A DNA stretch of 64,000 nucleotides from Pseudalkalibacillus hwajinpoensis (GCF_039851965.1 NZ_CP156675.1:248001-312000); one strand, 5' to 3'; shown: positions 24,936 to 33,174, counted from the stretch's first letter. Notes: generated from the sequence alone by a model not told the origin. Program-made: numbers and translations.

Positions 24936-25778
24936 TTAAATCGAATCAATATACATTTTCACTTTTGCAGCCGTTTCAAATCGATTCGCGCCCGAAAGTA
25001 CTGTAAACTTATCGGCTTTTAACCCCTTTGAGTTTCCACCTATTACGATCAATTCACTTGCAACTTTACTATTTGAAGCGACGCTTCTTGTATAAATAGG
25101 TGCTTCAATGCGGGTTGCTAATACTTCAGCAACAGGGTAATCAACAAAGGAATTCACGACTACCGCCACTTTTAACAACTTCTTTTCCTCCTCAGGTTTA
25201 TAAGTCACGCCAAAATAATCACAAATTCCTTTGGCATGTTCGACCGCCACTTCTTTTTGAAAGTCTTTATCCAGCATGAGTAAAGCTTCTAACTTGGAAT
25301 CCATAAATCCATTTTCACTTAGGATGGCTATCATATTTGTTTCCCGTAAAACGTGGAAATTTGCCTCTAAAATCCCCCTATAATTTTGTGGCGTCCCTTG
25401 TCGAAGATATTTTGCAATCGAAGAAGCTAGTTTACCAGCCTCTTTGTTTTTATGTCCTAAATAAACATATATCTCAATACCACTCGGATTTGATCCACTG
25501 AATGAGCCATCAAACGCATTGTAGTGTATCGCAATATAGGCATCTGCTTTCTTACTATTAGCAAGGTTTGTCCGTGTTGTGAGTGGCGTATCTTCATCGG
25601 TGGGAGCTACTAATAGAGTCTGAAATCCGCATCTCTCTAATTCAACTTTGAGATATTTAACTACTTCTCTGTTAAATTCATTTTCTTTTATAGAACGACC
25701 GATTTCTGGAATGTAGGGTGTTCTTTTTCCAGGAGTACTCATCCCATGCCCATCATCTAACGCAATCAGTTTAGGCAT
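24936..25778 (-). CDS. N-acetylmuramoyl-L-alanine amidase with cell-wall-binding repeat
   Basis: Zn-dependent Amidase_3 (AmiC/CwlB-like), 280 residues, cleaving the MurNAc-L-Ala bond. Zn ligands and catalytic residues appear as His11 (LDDGHGMSTPG), Glu34 (KENEFN), His85 (AIHYNAF) and Glu155 (LSENGFMDS). After the catalytic domain (1-185) comes one CW_binding_2-type repeat (about 200-280) with VLSGANRFETAAKV. There is no signal peptide, suggesting export by another route or a phage-type lysin. GAGGTGAAC precedes the ATG. A decayed copy of its 3' end exists near 38320. Confidence 0.88.
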   Translation of the reverse strand: MPKLIALDDGHGMSTPGKRTPYIPEIGRSIKENEFNREVVKYLKVELERCGFQTLLVAPTDEDTPLTTRTNLANSKKADAYIAIHYNAFDGSFSGSNPSGIEIYVYLGHKNKEAGKLASSIAKYLRQGTPQNYRGILEANFHVLRETNMIAILSENGFMDSKLEALLMLDKDFQKEVAVEHAKGICDYFGVTYKPEEEKKLLKVAVVVNSFVDYPVAEVLATRIEAPIYTRSVASNSKVASELIVIGGNSKGLKADKFTVLSGANRFETAAKVKMYIDSI

Positions 25779-26033
25779 TAGTTCACCTCATTTCAAAAAA
25801 ATAAGGGAAAAAATCCCTTTATATATTAGTTAATGCAAGTACCATAATTTCGTATGTGTTCTTTCATTAGTCTCACTCATTTATTTTCATCCTATCTTAT
25901 ATTCCTGATTCATTGTTAAATCGGAGGGACGGATGGAAATTTCATATTATTAAACTATTAATAGAAAGGGCGATGATAAGATTACTCCAACCAGAATTGG
26001 ACTATCCAGTTCTGGTTATCGATCAAAATAATG

Positions 26034-26063
26034 AGATTAACAAAATGGTTAGTTTGTTAATCT
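26034..26063. repeat. Palindromic repeat family B, copy 1
   Basis: Inverted repeat AGATTAACAAA / TTTGTTAATCT around ATGGTTAG. The core TTAACAAAATGGTTAGTTTG followed by TTAA recurs at 28711-28734 and, with two changes, at 30088-30111; half a copy is at about 29763. Confidence 0.75.
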
Positions 26064-26064
26064 A

Positions 26065-26098
26065 AAGGAGGTTGATCAATTATTTGATCAACCTCCTT
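26065..26098. terminator. Strong hairpin terminator
   Basis: Fifteen-base arms AAGGAGGTTGATCAA and TTGATCAACCTCCTT with a very short loop, directly after repeat B. It lies beyond the 3' end of the minus-strand gene at 26133 and could act on either strand. Confidence 0.75.
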
Positions 26099-26132
26099 GT
26101 AAAAATTATTTATATTACCGGTAATTATAGCG

Positions 26133-26336
26133 TTATCTAATAAAAAGCATGTAAATTATATAGGCTACGACTAGGATAACAATTAGAATAATAGTTCCTT
26201 TCCATCCTAAACTTCCTACTAAATCTACTAGATTGGTTCCCTCACTTCGATTCATTCCATCTCTCATATTTCCTGTGGGATTATTTTTAAGTTCTTTTTG
26301 TCTTAATCTTTCGCGTTCTCGCTTTGGATTAGACAA
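26133..26336 (-). CDS. Small single-span membrane protein (DUF6366-like)
   Basis: A 67-residue protein: a charged N-terminus (RERERLRQKELKNNPTGN), a linker, then one membrane helix (about 46-66). This resembles a small Bacillaceae family I recall as DUF6366. It starts at TTG 26336 with an excellent AGGAGG six to seven bases upstream. Function unknown; monocistronic. Confidence 0.55.
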   Translation of the reverse strand: MSNPKRERERLRQKELKNNPTGNMRDGMNRSEGTNLVDLVGSLGWKGTIILIVILVVAYIIYMLFIR

Positions 26337-26401
26337 TTCTCATCCTCCTTTACTTCGTTTATTACCTTTAGTTAACTTGTTATTGATGAATAATATCTGG
26401 A

Positions 26402-26928
26402 ATGTCAACACTAAACTAGACAGCTATTTTAAGGTTCATAGACTTGTATTCAATCGGACTTAAATAGCCCAAAGTACCATGGATTCTAATGTTGTTGTAC
26501 CAGTGTACGTAATCAAAAAGTTCTATATTGAGCTGCGCTTGGCTTTCGAAGTGGGTTTGATAAACAAACTCAGTTTTGATGACCTTAAACATCGCTTCAG
26601 CGACGGCATTATCATAAGGTGATCCTTTAAAGCTTAAGGAGCGTTTGATTTGGAAAGTTTCTAAGGCCTCATCAATCAATTTATTCTTAAACTCATTGCC
26701 ACGATCCGTGTGAAATAGCTCAAAGTCATGCAGATTTCCTTTAATGCTAGAGAACGCACGGTAGACAAGGCTGGCGTCTTTTCGTGGACCTGCACTGTAG
26801 CCAATTATTTCGCGGTTAAATAGATCGACAAAGACACAGATGTAGTGCCATCTTTGTCCGACACGAACATCCGTTAAGTTACTGACAACCACTTTTAATT
26901 TTTGATCCTGATGAAATTCACGGTTCAA
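26402..26928 (-). pseudogene. IS3-family (IS150-like) transposase remnant
   Basis: C-terminal 170 codons of OrfB with the integrase core: VVVSNLTDVRVGQRWHYICV, FHTDRGNEF (second Asp) and KGSPYDNAVAEAMFKVIKTE (catalytic Glu). The downstream IS end (TGTCAACACTAAACTAGACA) is present at about 26402. Upstream, OrfB homology is interrupted by a stop and internal deletion, with a short out-of-place piece (about 26935-27010). OrfA and the left end are missing, so the element is inactive. Confidence 0.85.
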
Positions 26929-27021
26929 TTAATAACGCAACATAACTCTTAGCGTACGTTTTCCACGTTTTGCTGTCTGGACCCCATAGGTGCTGTTCAA
27001 GGTCTGGATGACGCAAAAAAT

Positions 27022-27046
27022 CCGAACGTCAAAAATAGACGTTCGG
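27022..27046. repeat. Hairpin repeat family C, copy 1
   Basis: Perfect nine-base inverted repeat CCGAACGTC / GACGTTCGG around AAAAATA. An identical copy lies at 28416-28440, so the two flank the secreted-protein gene at 27378-28174. Confidence 0.8.
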
Positions 27047-27198
27047 TTGGATGGCGCGGGTCTTAGGTTTGTGTTTTTAGGCGTCAATACAATAACGAAA
27101 CACACTTTTATCCCGTATAAATAGTCAGACAAATATGCTAACATGAGATATAGGTAACTAATTTGTTTGCAAAACAAATAGTTAGAGGTGGTGTTCAC

Positions 27199-27312
27199 TT
27201 GAAATTAGACAATAAAGAGAAAAAAGACTTACGCAAAGTCATATTAACCTTTGGATTTGGTTGTGCAGCACTAGCGTCAATCTCTTTTGTCTTTGATCTT
27301 TTTTGGAGTTAA
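27199..27312 (+). CDS. Small membrane protein, 37 residues
   Basis: TTG start preceded by AGAGGTGGTG at good spacing. The sequence has a charged head (KLDNKEKKDLRKV) and one hydrophobic helix of about 22 residues (residues 14-35). A strong terminator follows within 25 bases, supporting a real transcription unit. No family recognised. Confidence 0.5.
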   Translation: MKLDNKEKKDLRKVILTFGFGCAALASISFVFDLFWS

Positions 27313-27333
27313 TGAATTGCATATGAATCTAAA

Positions 27334-27366
27334 AAAGCCCCTGATTTCTCAGGAGGCTTTTTTTAT
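27334..27366 (+). terminator. Rho-independent terminator
   Basis: Arms AAAAGCCCCTGA and TCAGGAGGCTTTT with a TTTC loop and run of T. It ends the small membrane protein unit. Confidence 0.85.
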
Positions 27367-27377
27367 AATTATTGACA

Positions 27378-28174
27378 TTAAGCGTAATCAAAGCATGCCA
27401 TGATCGCCTTGATGTTGAATCCACCTGCCACAACGACACCACCAACACAAGCGGCACATACAGCACCTGTAATGGGGGCGCCCGCACAAGCTACGACACA
27501 AGTCCCTGCAATGATTCTGGCTACTGTCAAATCAACTAAAAGGACAGTAGATAGACAAAGCGCCACTTGATTAAACCCTTGGGGTTGAGGTTCAGCCACT
27601 TCATTGATGCCCTGGGATTGAATGGCTTGATTCATGTCGATGTTTTGTATTTTATCTAATTCTTTTTGTACTTCTTCATTGCTGACGTATTCAATATCTG
27701 AAACCTCATGTCTTACTAATTTATCATCTGTATACGTATCATAAACGACTGTATTGACATCACTTTCATAAAGCAGTGTTTCCGTATACGTTAGTATTTC
27801 ATCGTTATTCATTACGACAGTCAAGTTACTAATAGGGCTGTATTCGTCGGATACGATCGGGATCGTGAGCGTTGTATTTTCTACATCACCCTCACGAACC
27901 TTGGCAACCTTTGCGTGGTTAATGTTTAATTTAGCGTTTTCAGCGTTTGACGCTATATCACCGCTATCAACAGCTTCTTGGTACAAATCTTTAGCTTCAT
28001 CGATTACTTGGGGATCATCCACTATACTTATCTTTTGTGCTGTTTAGCAAGTACATCAAATTCGTTCGATTGTGCGTTTGCTTTTGCATTTGCCTCTAAG
28101 ATCGGGGTAGACCATCCAACGATTACAAGCGCAATCACCATCATTACCGCTATGGCTTTTTGCCATGTTTTCAT
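27378..28174 (-). pseudogene. Frameshifted secreted protein with Cys-rich hydrophobic C-terminus (bacteriocin-like)
   Basis: AAGGAGAGG and ATG 28174 begin a clear signal peptide (MKTWQKAIAVMMVIALVIVG ... ANA). That frame stops after 48 codons, but a second frame is open for another 214 codons, so one frameshift between about 28028 and 28043 separates signal peptide and mature region. The C-terminal 60 residues are hydrophobic, Gly/Ala-rich and contain six Cys (including GTCVVACAGAP and AVCAACVGG), resembling halocin C8-type or related leader-cleaved bacteriocins. Without the shift the protein would have about 264 residues. A true pseudogene, a sequencing error and programmed frameshifting remain possible. 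Confidence 0.6.
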
Positions 28175-28415
28175 TCGAACCTCTCCTTTTAAATAATTTT
28201 CAAGATACGACGCAACCTTACAAAGTTTTCCAGATCCCTCGTAAACAAACTAGCAAGAATTTTCAAAAAAGTAAAGAACTGTTTTTTTCTTGAATAGAAT
28301 ACTGAGAGTTTTTCCTTTTAGGGCGGGCGTTTTATTTTTTAATCACTTTTAAGAATTCACTGTAGGTGTTGGTCTAGGTTTTGATGTAGATTATTCAATC
28401 GATAAAACAGCAAAA

Positions 28416-28440
28416 CCGAACGTCAAAAATAGACGTTCGG
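28416..28440. repeat. Hairpin repeat family C, copy 2
   Basis: Identical to copy 1 (CCGAACGTC, AAAAATA, GACGTTCGG). Confidence 0.8.
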
Positions 28441-28710
28441 ATGCACTGTGTGCGTCACAAGATGGATTTCTTTAGCGTACTTCACCGCATTTCCGGTTCC
28501 ACCTGACGATCCGTCGTGAAGCCCCAGAAGGAGGTTTGAATGACCGAGCATGCCTTCGTTCCTGAGATTCAAGACTTTCGATGCGAGCCCGCGTCGTTTG
28601 TGTTTTTCGATACCTTTTAGGGTGCTTAGCGTATATTTTCCGCGAAATGATACTGGGCCCCCTAACAGGAGTCTCGGCAGAAAACGTCTCGGACCTCCTA
28701 TTTAACGAGA

Positions 28711-28734
28711 TTAACAAAATGGTTAGTTTGTTAA
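28711..28734. repeat. Palindromic repeat family B, copy 2
   Basis: Core identical to the copy at 26037-26060 (TTAACAAAATGGTTAGTTTG then TTAA). Confidence 0.75.
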
Positions 28735-29014
28735 ATGAAAACACATTGAAACTATGTTGAAATGTGTTTTTTTTAATACCTATTGGCAAGAGGTGAAACT
28801 TTGGGAATTAAACAGTAAATCATCACACCTGTTTCCCAATACCAATATTAGGGATTTAAGTGTAGACTGTATTTTGTAGCGCTAATAGAGTGTTTTCTCC
28901 TGGTTAAATGCCTTGAATTAATAAAGTCGTAAGCTTATATTTTCGTTACATAGTAGTAAAATGCATTAGAAAGACTGGCTAAATCAACAGAAAATACAAA
29001 TTGAGGAGATATCG

Positions 29015-29407
29015 ATGAAACGATTAATTATTATTATTTTTTTATTGGCTGGATGCAGTGATCCCTCCCCACTAAAATCAGATATAGAAGTTAGGTATAA
29101 CGAATTGTTCGGAACTGAATTCGGAGTTATTGATCAAGTATATGTTGATTCTAATAGCAACAATCTTACAGTACTAGGAGCTGAAGAATTCTTAGATTAC
29201 TTAGATGGCGCTAAAAAAGTTAAAGGAACAGAAAGTAAAACAAATATAGTAATTACATTAGTAACATCTGATGGAATGAAAGAATATAGCAAAAAGCAAA
29301 CATCAGAACAACTAAGCTATGATGCTACTAAAAACATGATCTGTAACAATGACTCTTGCTATACAATTCCTTCCCCTTTAAAAAAGCTTATTGATGACTT
29401 AGGATAA
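29015..29407 (+). CDS. Putative lipoprotein, 130 residues
   Basis: Signal peptide MKRLIIIIFLLAGC with lipobox LAGC (Cys14) and a polar mature region of about 115 residues ending in a Cys pair (MICNNDSCYTIPSP). GAGGAGATATCG precedes the ATG. No family recognised. It stands with two other small genes in an AT-rich stretch. Confidence 0.65.
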   Translation: MKRLIIIIFLLAGCSDPSPLKSDIEVRYNELFGTEFGVIDQVYVDSNSNNLTVLGAEEFLDYLDGAKKVKGTESKTNIVITLVTSDGMKEYSKKQTSEQLSYDATKNMICNNDSCYTIPSPLKKLIDDLG

Positions 29408-29520
29408 CAAGAAAAAACTTACTTGTTAGGAGCAGAGTTAGCAACTGAAGGTGTAGTTTCTTACTGTGCATTTAAAACCAGAGTATAATAAAGGTAAATG
29501 AGAAGGAGGGATAATTTAAC

Positions 29521-29697
29521 ATGGTTAAAAATATTCTCTCAGTATTTTTAATAATATGTGGATTTTTAGTTGCTTTAACGTTATTTAATGTCATTAATAT
29601 ACCTCTTTTCTTTCCATATGCAGGTATAATTATTAGTACGACAGCTATTTTAGTAATTATTTTTAAGAATAGAAATACCGAGTCTAAATCAGTTTAA
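29521..29697 (+). CDS. Small two-helix membrane protein, 58 residues
   Basis: ATG preceded by AAGGAGGG. Two hydrophobic segments (about 4-24 and 29-48) and a basic, polar tail (KNRNTESKSV). No family recognised. It is followed by a terminator at 29774. Confidence 0.6.
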   Translation: MVKNILSVFLIICGFLVALTLFNVINIPLFFPYAGIIISTTAILVIIFKNRNTESKSV

Positions 29698-29773
29698 CTT
29701 AGCTTGGGTTTTAGTATTTCGAACGCATACATTTTATATTTTTTACTATCTAGAATAGCGAGATTAACAAAAT

Positions 29774-29801
29774 AACAACCGGGGTTATAACCCTGGTTGT
29801 T
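29774..29801 (+). terminator. Rho-independent terminator
   Basis: Hairpin AACAACCGGGG / CCCTGGTTGTT, then ATTTTT. It immediately follows a half copy of repeat B. Confidence 0.82.
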
Positions 29802-29887
29802 ATTTTTCTCCTTTTGGCATTTTAATTTTAGAAAGATAAATATTAGAATATTTATAATAATGGTTGATATGAAAAGGAGGGAATACG

Positions 29888-30016
29888 TTGAGTGAAGAAA
29901 AGTATAGATACATAAAGCTAGCTATCTTTATTGTAATTTCTATAACTTTAATTTATATGTCTACGGAGCTTGCGGATTTAGTAGATGTGTTACAGGCATT
30001 AGTCAAAGTACAATAG
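29888..30016 (+). CDS. Small membrane protein, 42 residues
   Basis: TTG start with AAAAGGAGGGA well placed. One hydrophobic helix (about 10-25) followed by a short acidic amphipathic tail (ELADLVDVLQALVKV). No family recognised. Confidence 0.5.
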   Translation: MSEEKYRYIKLAIFIVISITLIYMSTELADLVDVLQALVKVQ

Positions 30017-30087
30017 TTCATAAGTTGTCTTATTCTTTTTAAATGCATAGGTATTTCTATGGAATACATGGAACTGCGTTCATGAGT

Positions 30088-30111
30088 TTAACAAAATGAC
30101 TAGTTTGTTAA
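30088..30111. repeat. Palindromic repeat family B, copy 3
   Basis: TTAACAAAATGACTAGTTTG then TTAA, extended by GAGTT / AACTC arms to 30084-30115; differs from the other copies only in the loop. Confidence 0.7.
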
Positions 30112-30138
30112 ACTCGCCAAAACCCCATAAAAGAACCG

Positions 30139-30166
30139 AAACCCCTTGCCCGGCAAGGGGTTTTTT
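30139..30166 (+). terminator. Rho-independent terminator
   Basis: AAACCCCTTGCC / GGCAAGGGGTTTTTT, a textbook stem followed by a T run. Confidence 0.88.
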
Positions 30167-30259
30167 CGTATGTCGATAAGAAAAAGGGTTTTCACCTTAA
30201 CATATTGAATGGTATTGTATAACTAGACTAAACGTATTGAATGAAAGAGGGGGTTTACC

Positions 30260-30454
30260 GTGCGTATAAAGGGACACACCTGGTCCTCCAATTGTGTGGC
30301 GTGCTTTCGGGATTTTGAACCAGGCGATGTGGTCGCTTACCTAACGGTCGATGAGGTGACCGTCTGTCAGCGATGTGCAAATGAGATGAAGCAGCAGCCG
30401 GTGGAATTGCGTGAAGTGCTGTTTTCCGATGAGGAGGAAGAAGCATGGGACTAA
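30260..30454 (+). CDS. Small zinc-ribbon-like protein, cotranscribed with recombinase
   Basis: A 64-residue protein with two Cys pairs, CVAC at 12-15 and CQRC at 36-39, and an acidic C-terminus (DEEEEAWD). The spacing fits a zinc ribbon, so DNA or protein binding is likely. The GTG start has an AGAGGGGG site. It overlaps the recombinase gene by ten bases, indicating coupled translation; such pairs occur on Bacillaceae plasmids. It might regulate or assist recombination. Confidence 0.65.
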   Translation: MRIKGHTWSSNCVACFRDFEPGDVVAYLTVDEVTVCQRCANEMKQQPVELREVLFSDEEEEAWD

Positions 30455-31005
30455 AAGGCGCCAACACGGTCGAACCGATTCGCGATCCGGACCAGATCCG
30501 GGAGATGAAGGAGCATTTGTTGCATAAATCGTACCGAGATTATTTCTTATTTGCGTTTGGGATCAACTCTGGCTTACGAATTGGTGATATTTTGCCTCTG
30601 AGGGTCATGGATGTGGCTTCAGCGACGCATTTGCGGATCAAGGAGCAAAAGACCGGGAAGATCCGGAAAGTTCGCATGACGGTGGCGCTGCAGCAGGAGA
30701 TTGAGAAATACACGAAGGGCTTAGCTGCGTCGGATTATTTGTTTCCGTCACGCCAGGGCAACAAGCCGATCAGTCGCGTAATGGCCTGGAAGATCATCAA
30801 CGAGGCGGCCAGAGTGGTCGGCATTGAGGGCGCGATCGGGACGCATACCTTGCGGAAGACGTTCGGGTATCACTTTTACCAGCGCACGAAGGATGTGGCG
30901 ATGTTGCAGGAGATTTTTGGCCACAGTAGTCCGTCGATTACGTTGAGGTATATCGGCATCAATGATGACATGATTAATTCTGTGATGGACAACTTTTCTC
31001 TATAG
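30445..31005 (+). CDS. Short tyrosine recombinase (catalytic domain only)
   Basis: Phage-integrase-fold site-specific recombinase of 186 residues, about half the usual length because the N-terminal core-binding domain is reduced or absent. Catalytic residues are Arg45 (GINSGLRIGD), Lys69 (KEQKTGKIRK), His134 and Arg137 (THTLRKTF), His160 (GHSSPSIT) and nucleophile Tyr169 (RYIG). This is typical of Bacillus plasmid resolvase/integrase proteins involved in dimer resolution or inversion. GC content is higher than surrounding genes, hinting at transfer. No att site was identified. Confidence 0.85.
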   Translation: MGLKGANTVEPIRDPDQIREMKEHLLHKSYRDYFLFAFGINSGLRIGDILPLRVMDVASATHLRIKEQKTGKIRKVRMTVALQQEIEKYTKGLAASDYLFPSRQGNKPISRVMAWKIINEAARVVGIEGAIGTHTLRKTFGYHFYQRTKDVAMLQEIFGHSSPSITLRYIGINDDMINSVMDNFSL

Positions 31006-31113
31006 GGGTTCAGTCAGGAAAATGCATCTGACAGCTGAGGATTACGCAGTCTTTTTCACATCGGTCGATCTCGGACATTTCAGAAGAAGCGTGACGTCGA
31101 TGTATTATGTGTG

Positions 31114-31150
31114 AATAAAAACACCAGTCAAAGCGACTGGTGTTTTTATT
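31114..31150. terminator. Bidirectional terminator
   Basis: AATAAAAACACCAGT / ACTGGTGTTTTTATT symmetric hairpin with A and T flanks, serving the recombinase operon and the convergent gene at 31149. Confidence 0.88.
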
Positions 31151-31382
31151 ATTTCTCTTCGTAGAAGTCTAACGTGTATTCAATTCGGTTATTACCATCT
31201 GCCTGATTGCTGTGAATCGCTCTTTCAATGACTCTCACAACTGTTTCATCGCCGTTGTTCGGATAATTGTCGATCGTAAAGCGATCGCCGATCCCTAGGT
31301 AGATCTCTTCTTCATCAATTTCTTTATTTGGCACACTGACAATCCCTCTGTCGATGAACTCGGTAGCAGTTCCAGAAAACAA
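31149..31382 (-). CDS. Hypothetical protein, probably 5'-truncated
   Basis: A 77-codon ORF, acidic, with segments IYLGIGDRFTIDNYPNNG and ETVVRVIERAIHS that look like a small beta-rich domain. The frame extends upstream (reading YFHGELLF) to a stop without an ATG or ribosome site, so the annotated TTG is doubtful and the gene may have lost its 5' end. No family recognised. Confidence 0.4.
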   Translation of the reverse strand: MFSGTATEFIDRGIVSVPNKEIDEEEIYLGIGDRFTIDNYPNNGDETVVRVIERAIHSNQADGNNRIEYTLDFYEEK

Positions 31383-31496
31383 AAGTTCGCCATGGAAATA
31401 AGTTGGATTATGTTAACTGGATTTGTATATGGTATACAATTAAAAAAGCTATTTATAGAAGTATAAATAGCTCCTAAATTAATGTTGGTATGGATT

Positions 31497-32213
31497 TTAT
31501 TTTACTCCACCAAAAACGGCAAGTTCCATCCATTTGAAGTAACAATCTGCATTTTTAAATCCTATCTCCTTAAGCCAATTGACTTGATTATAGACGGGTT
31601 CAAGGATGTTATCTTCTTTATCAGGACGTGCATAGTATTCAGTAGCAACTTCTTGACGGTTTCTTTTGTTAAGAACAGTGATATGATCAATGAATAGTTC
31701 ATCATGCAATTTTTCTATTTGGGAACTAGCAGAAGCTGTATGTTCAATATTAATGAAAATCCCCCCTGGTGTTAGGACCCTATAAATTTCTTGATACAAT
31801 TCTCTTTTTTGTTTGTTAGGAAGATGGTGTATGGCATAACCAGATACGATACAATCTATTGATTGAGAAGTTGCATACTTTTGAAGAGAGTGACTAAAGT
31901 CATCATGAATAATCTCACATTGCGCAGAATAATCAGTCATATGAAGCTTGGCTTGCTCAATCATTGGCTTTGAATGATCAATTAAAGTAGCAAAAGCCTC
32001 AGGGTAAGTTTTTAATAAGATTTCAGATAAAAATCCGTTTCCACATCCTAAATCCATTATTTTTTTAGGGTTAGGTGCAAAATGATCAACGACTTGTAGC
32101 ATAATTTTAGCTTGTTCTGCTCCAAAAGGAATTGCACCTCGTACTTGTTCAAGGTAGTGATGTGTAACATCGTGTCTTTGCCAATGTGTTTTAGACATTT
32201 TCATTAAATCCAA
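31497..32213 (-). CDS. Class I SAM-dependent methyltransferase under T-box control
   Basis: Rossmann-fold methyltransferase of 238 residues. Motif I is IMDLGCGNGFLSEIL (about 53-67), a later motif is IDCIVSGYAIHHLPN, and LTPGGIFINIEHT follows. This resembles the UbiE/Tam-like small-molecule group. The substrate is unknown. The gene is preceded by a complete T-box leader with its own promoter, so it should be induced when a particular tRNA is uncharged, an unexpected control for a methyltransferase. The start ATG is preceded by AGGAGGTTGG. Confidence 0.85.
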   Translation of the reverse strand: MDLMKMSKTHWQRHDVTHHYLEQVRGAIPFGAEQAKIMLQVVDHFAPNPKKIMDLGCGNGFLSEILLKTYPEAFATLIDHSKPMIEQAKLHMTDYSAQCEIIHDDFSHSLQKYATSQSIDCIVSGYAIHHLPNKQKRELYQEIYRVLTPGGIFINIEHTASASSQIEKLHDELFIDHITVLNKRNRQEVATEYYARPDKEDNILEPVYNQVNWLKEIGFKNADCYFKWMELAVFGGVK

Positions 32214-32239
32214 CCTCCTATTAAATATAAAAATAAAAA

Positions 32240-32495
32240 GCCTAACGTCTTCTAATAAGAGACGTTAGGCTTTACCTACGTGGTACCACTCTCGTTGATT
32301 CATATTTTCAGTTCATGAACCCACTTTAAGACTTGATTACGGTTGTCATCCGTTACGGCCTATGTATCAGCCGCACCACTCCTGGGCGAGTTGGGGAATG
32401 TTATTTACTACCTTTCACCAACCGGCAGCTCTCTAAATAATAACGATTTCCTTAATACTCCCTTTCATTGCGTTTAGGATAATATGTAATTTTTA
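32240..32495 (-). promoter_or_regulatory. T-box riboswitch leader
   Basis: Read on the minus strand the leader contains AGAGAGCTGCCGGTTGGTGA typical of stem I, the T-box core GAGAGTGGTACCACG (at 32279-32293), and a terminator hairpin AGCCTAACGTCT / AGACGTTAGGCT plus T run (32240-32270) competing with the antiterminator. It lies 27 bases before the methyltransferase ATG. Specifier codon not assigned with confidence. Confidence 0.85.
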
Positions 32496-32497
32496 AC

Positions 32498-32526
32498 ATT
32501 CTATTATATAATCCTAGGATGGTCAA
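32498..32526 (-). promoter_or_regulatory. Sigma-A promoter for the T-box leader
   Basis: On the minus strand: -35 TTGACC (32521-32526), 17-base spacer, -10 TAGAAT (32498-32503), correctly placed before the leader. Confidence 0.7.
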
Positions 32527-32649
32527 TCTATTTTTTAACTACCGAGAACATGATTTATGTTAACTAGAAATGAATTTGGTATACATCACTCATTTTCTTC
32601 CTCATCCCATGATAAAATGGAATAAAAAGTAATATTAGGAGTGGATCTA

Positions 32650-33174
32650 TTGAAGATGGCTAAAGCAAAATCAACAGCTTGGGGTTATGTGGCATGTATT
32701 TCGGCACTCTTATACGCTGCACCACATCTTTGGTGGGGGATGGGAATATCTGTAGCTTTTCCAGGCGACTATAACTCGTTCCCTAATAACGTTTGGTCAA
32801 TAGCTATTGGATTTTGGACAATGGGCTTCGTAGCTGTTTTCGCAGCACTTTTTGCACTTTCTTTTATAAAACCATGGGGGCGAAGACTTCCTCGTTTAAT
32901 GCTACTTACACTTGGTTGGATCTCATCAGTCGGGTTAACCCTTTGGGGTCTCGGTTTTTATTATTTAAGGTTTTTTATACAAATTGGTCGTGTGACATCG
33001 TCCCCACAATTTATTTATCAAGATTCAACTATACATCCTATAATTTGGGGTTATATTTGGTATTCATTGTTCTTAATTTGGGGTATTTCACTAGGTCTTA
33101 CGGTCCTGCAGTATCAAAGAAGATCTTTTGTACAGAATGGGGAAGTTAATAAATCTATGTCTATAGACAACTAA
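32650..33174 (+). CDS. DUF3995-like four-helix membrane protein
   Basis: About 174 residues with four to five hydrophobic segments and the early motif YAAPHLWWGMG, as in small Bacillus DUF3995 proteins (assignment from memory). GTG 32641 abuts the AGGAG site, so TTG 32650 or ATG 32656 is the likelier start. Divergent from the T-box methyltransferase. Function unknown. Confidence 0.6.
   Translation: MKMAKAKSTAWGYVACISALLYAAPHLWWGMGISVAFPGDYNSFPNNVWSIAIGFWTMGFVAVFAALFALSFIKPWGRRLPRLMLLTLGWISSVGLTLWGLGFYYLRFFIQIGRVTSSPQFIYQDSTIHPIIWGYIWYSLFLIWGISLGLTVLQYQRRSFVQNGEVNKSMSIDN

Larger units (their letters stand above)
28175..29014. other. Intergenic region with repeats B and C
   Basis: Holds repeat C copy 2 (28416-28440) and repeat B copy 2 (28711-28734). 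Between them lies GC-richer DNA (28470-28700) whose segment CTTAGCGTATATTTTCCGCG resembles CTTAGCGTACGTTTTCCACG near 26947; the minus-strand ORF there looks spurious. A hairpin AACACATTGAAACTATGTTG / CAACATAG-type pairing at 28740-28770 with a following T run may be a terminator. Confidence 0.45.

Noticed and set aside
28472..28789. 105-residue minus-strand ORF
   Set aside because: Composition follows GC-rich repeat-like DNA and repeat B; no start signal or protein-like conservation.
26034..30115. Repeats considered as a CRISPR array
   Set aside because: Copies are kilobases apart, palindromic and without regular spacers or cas genes.
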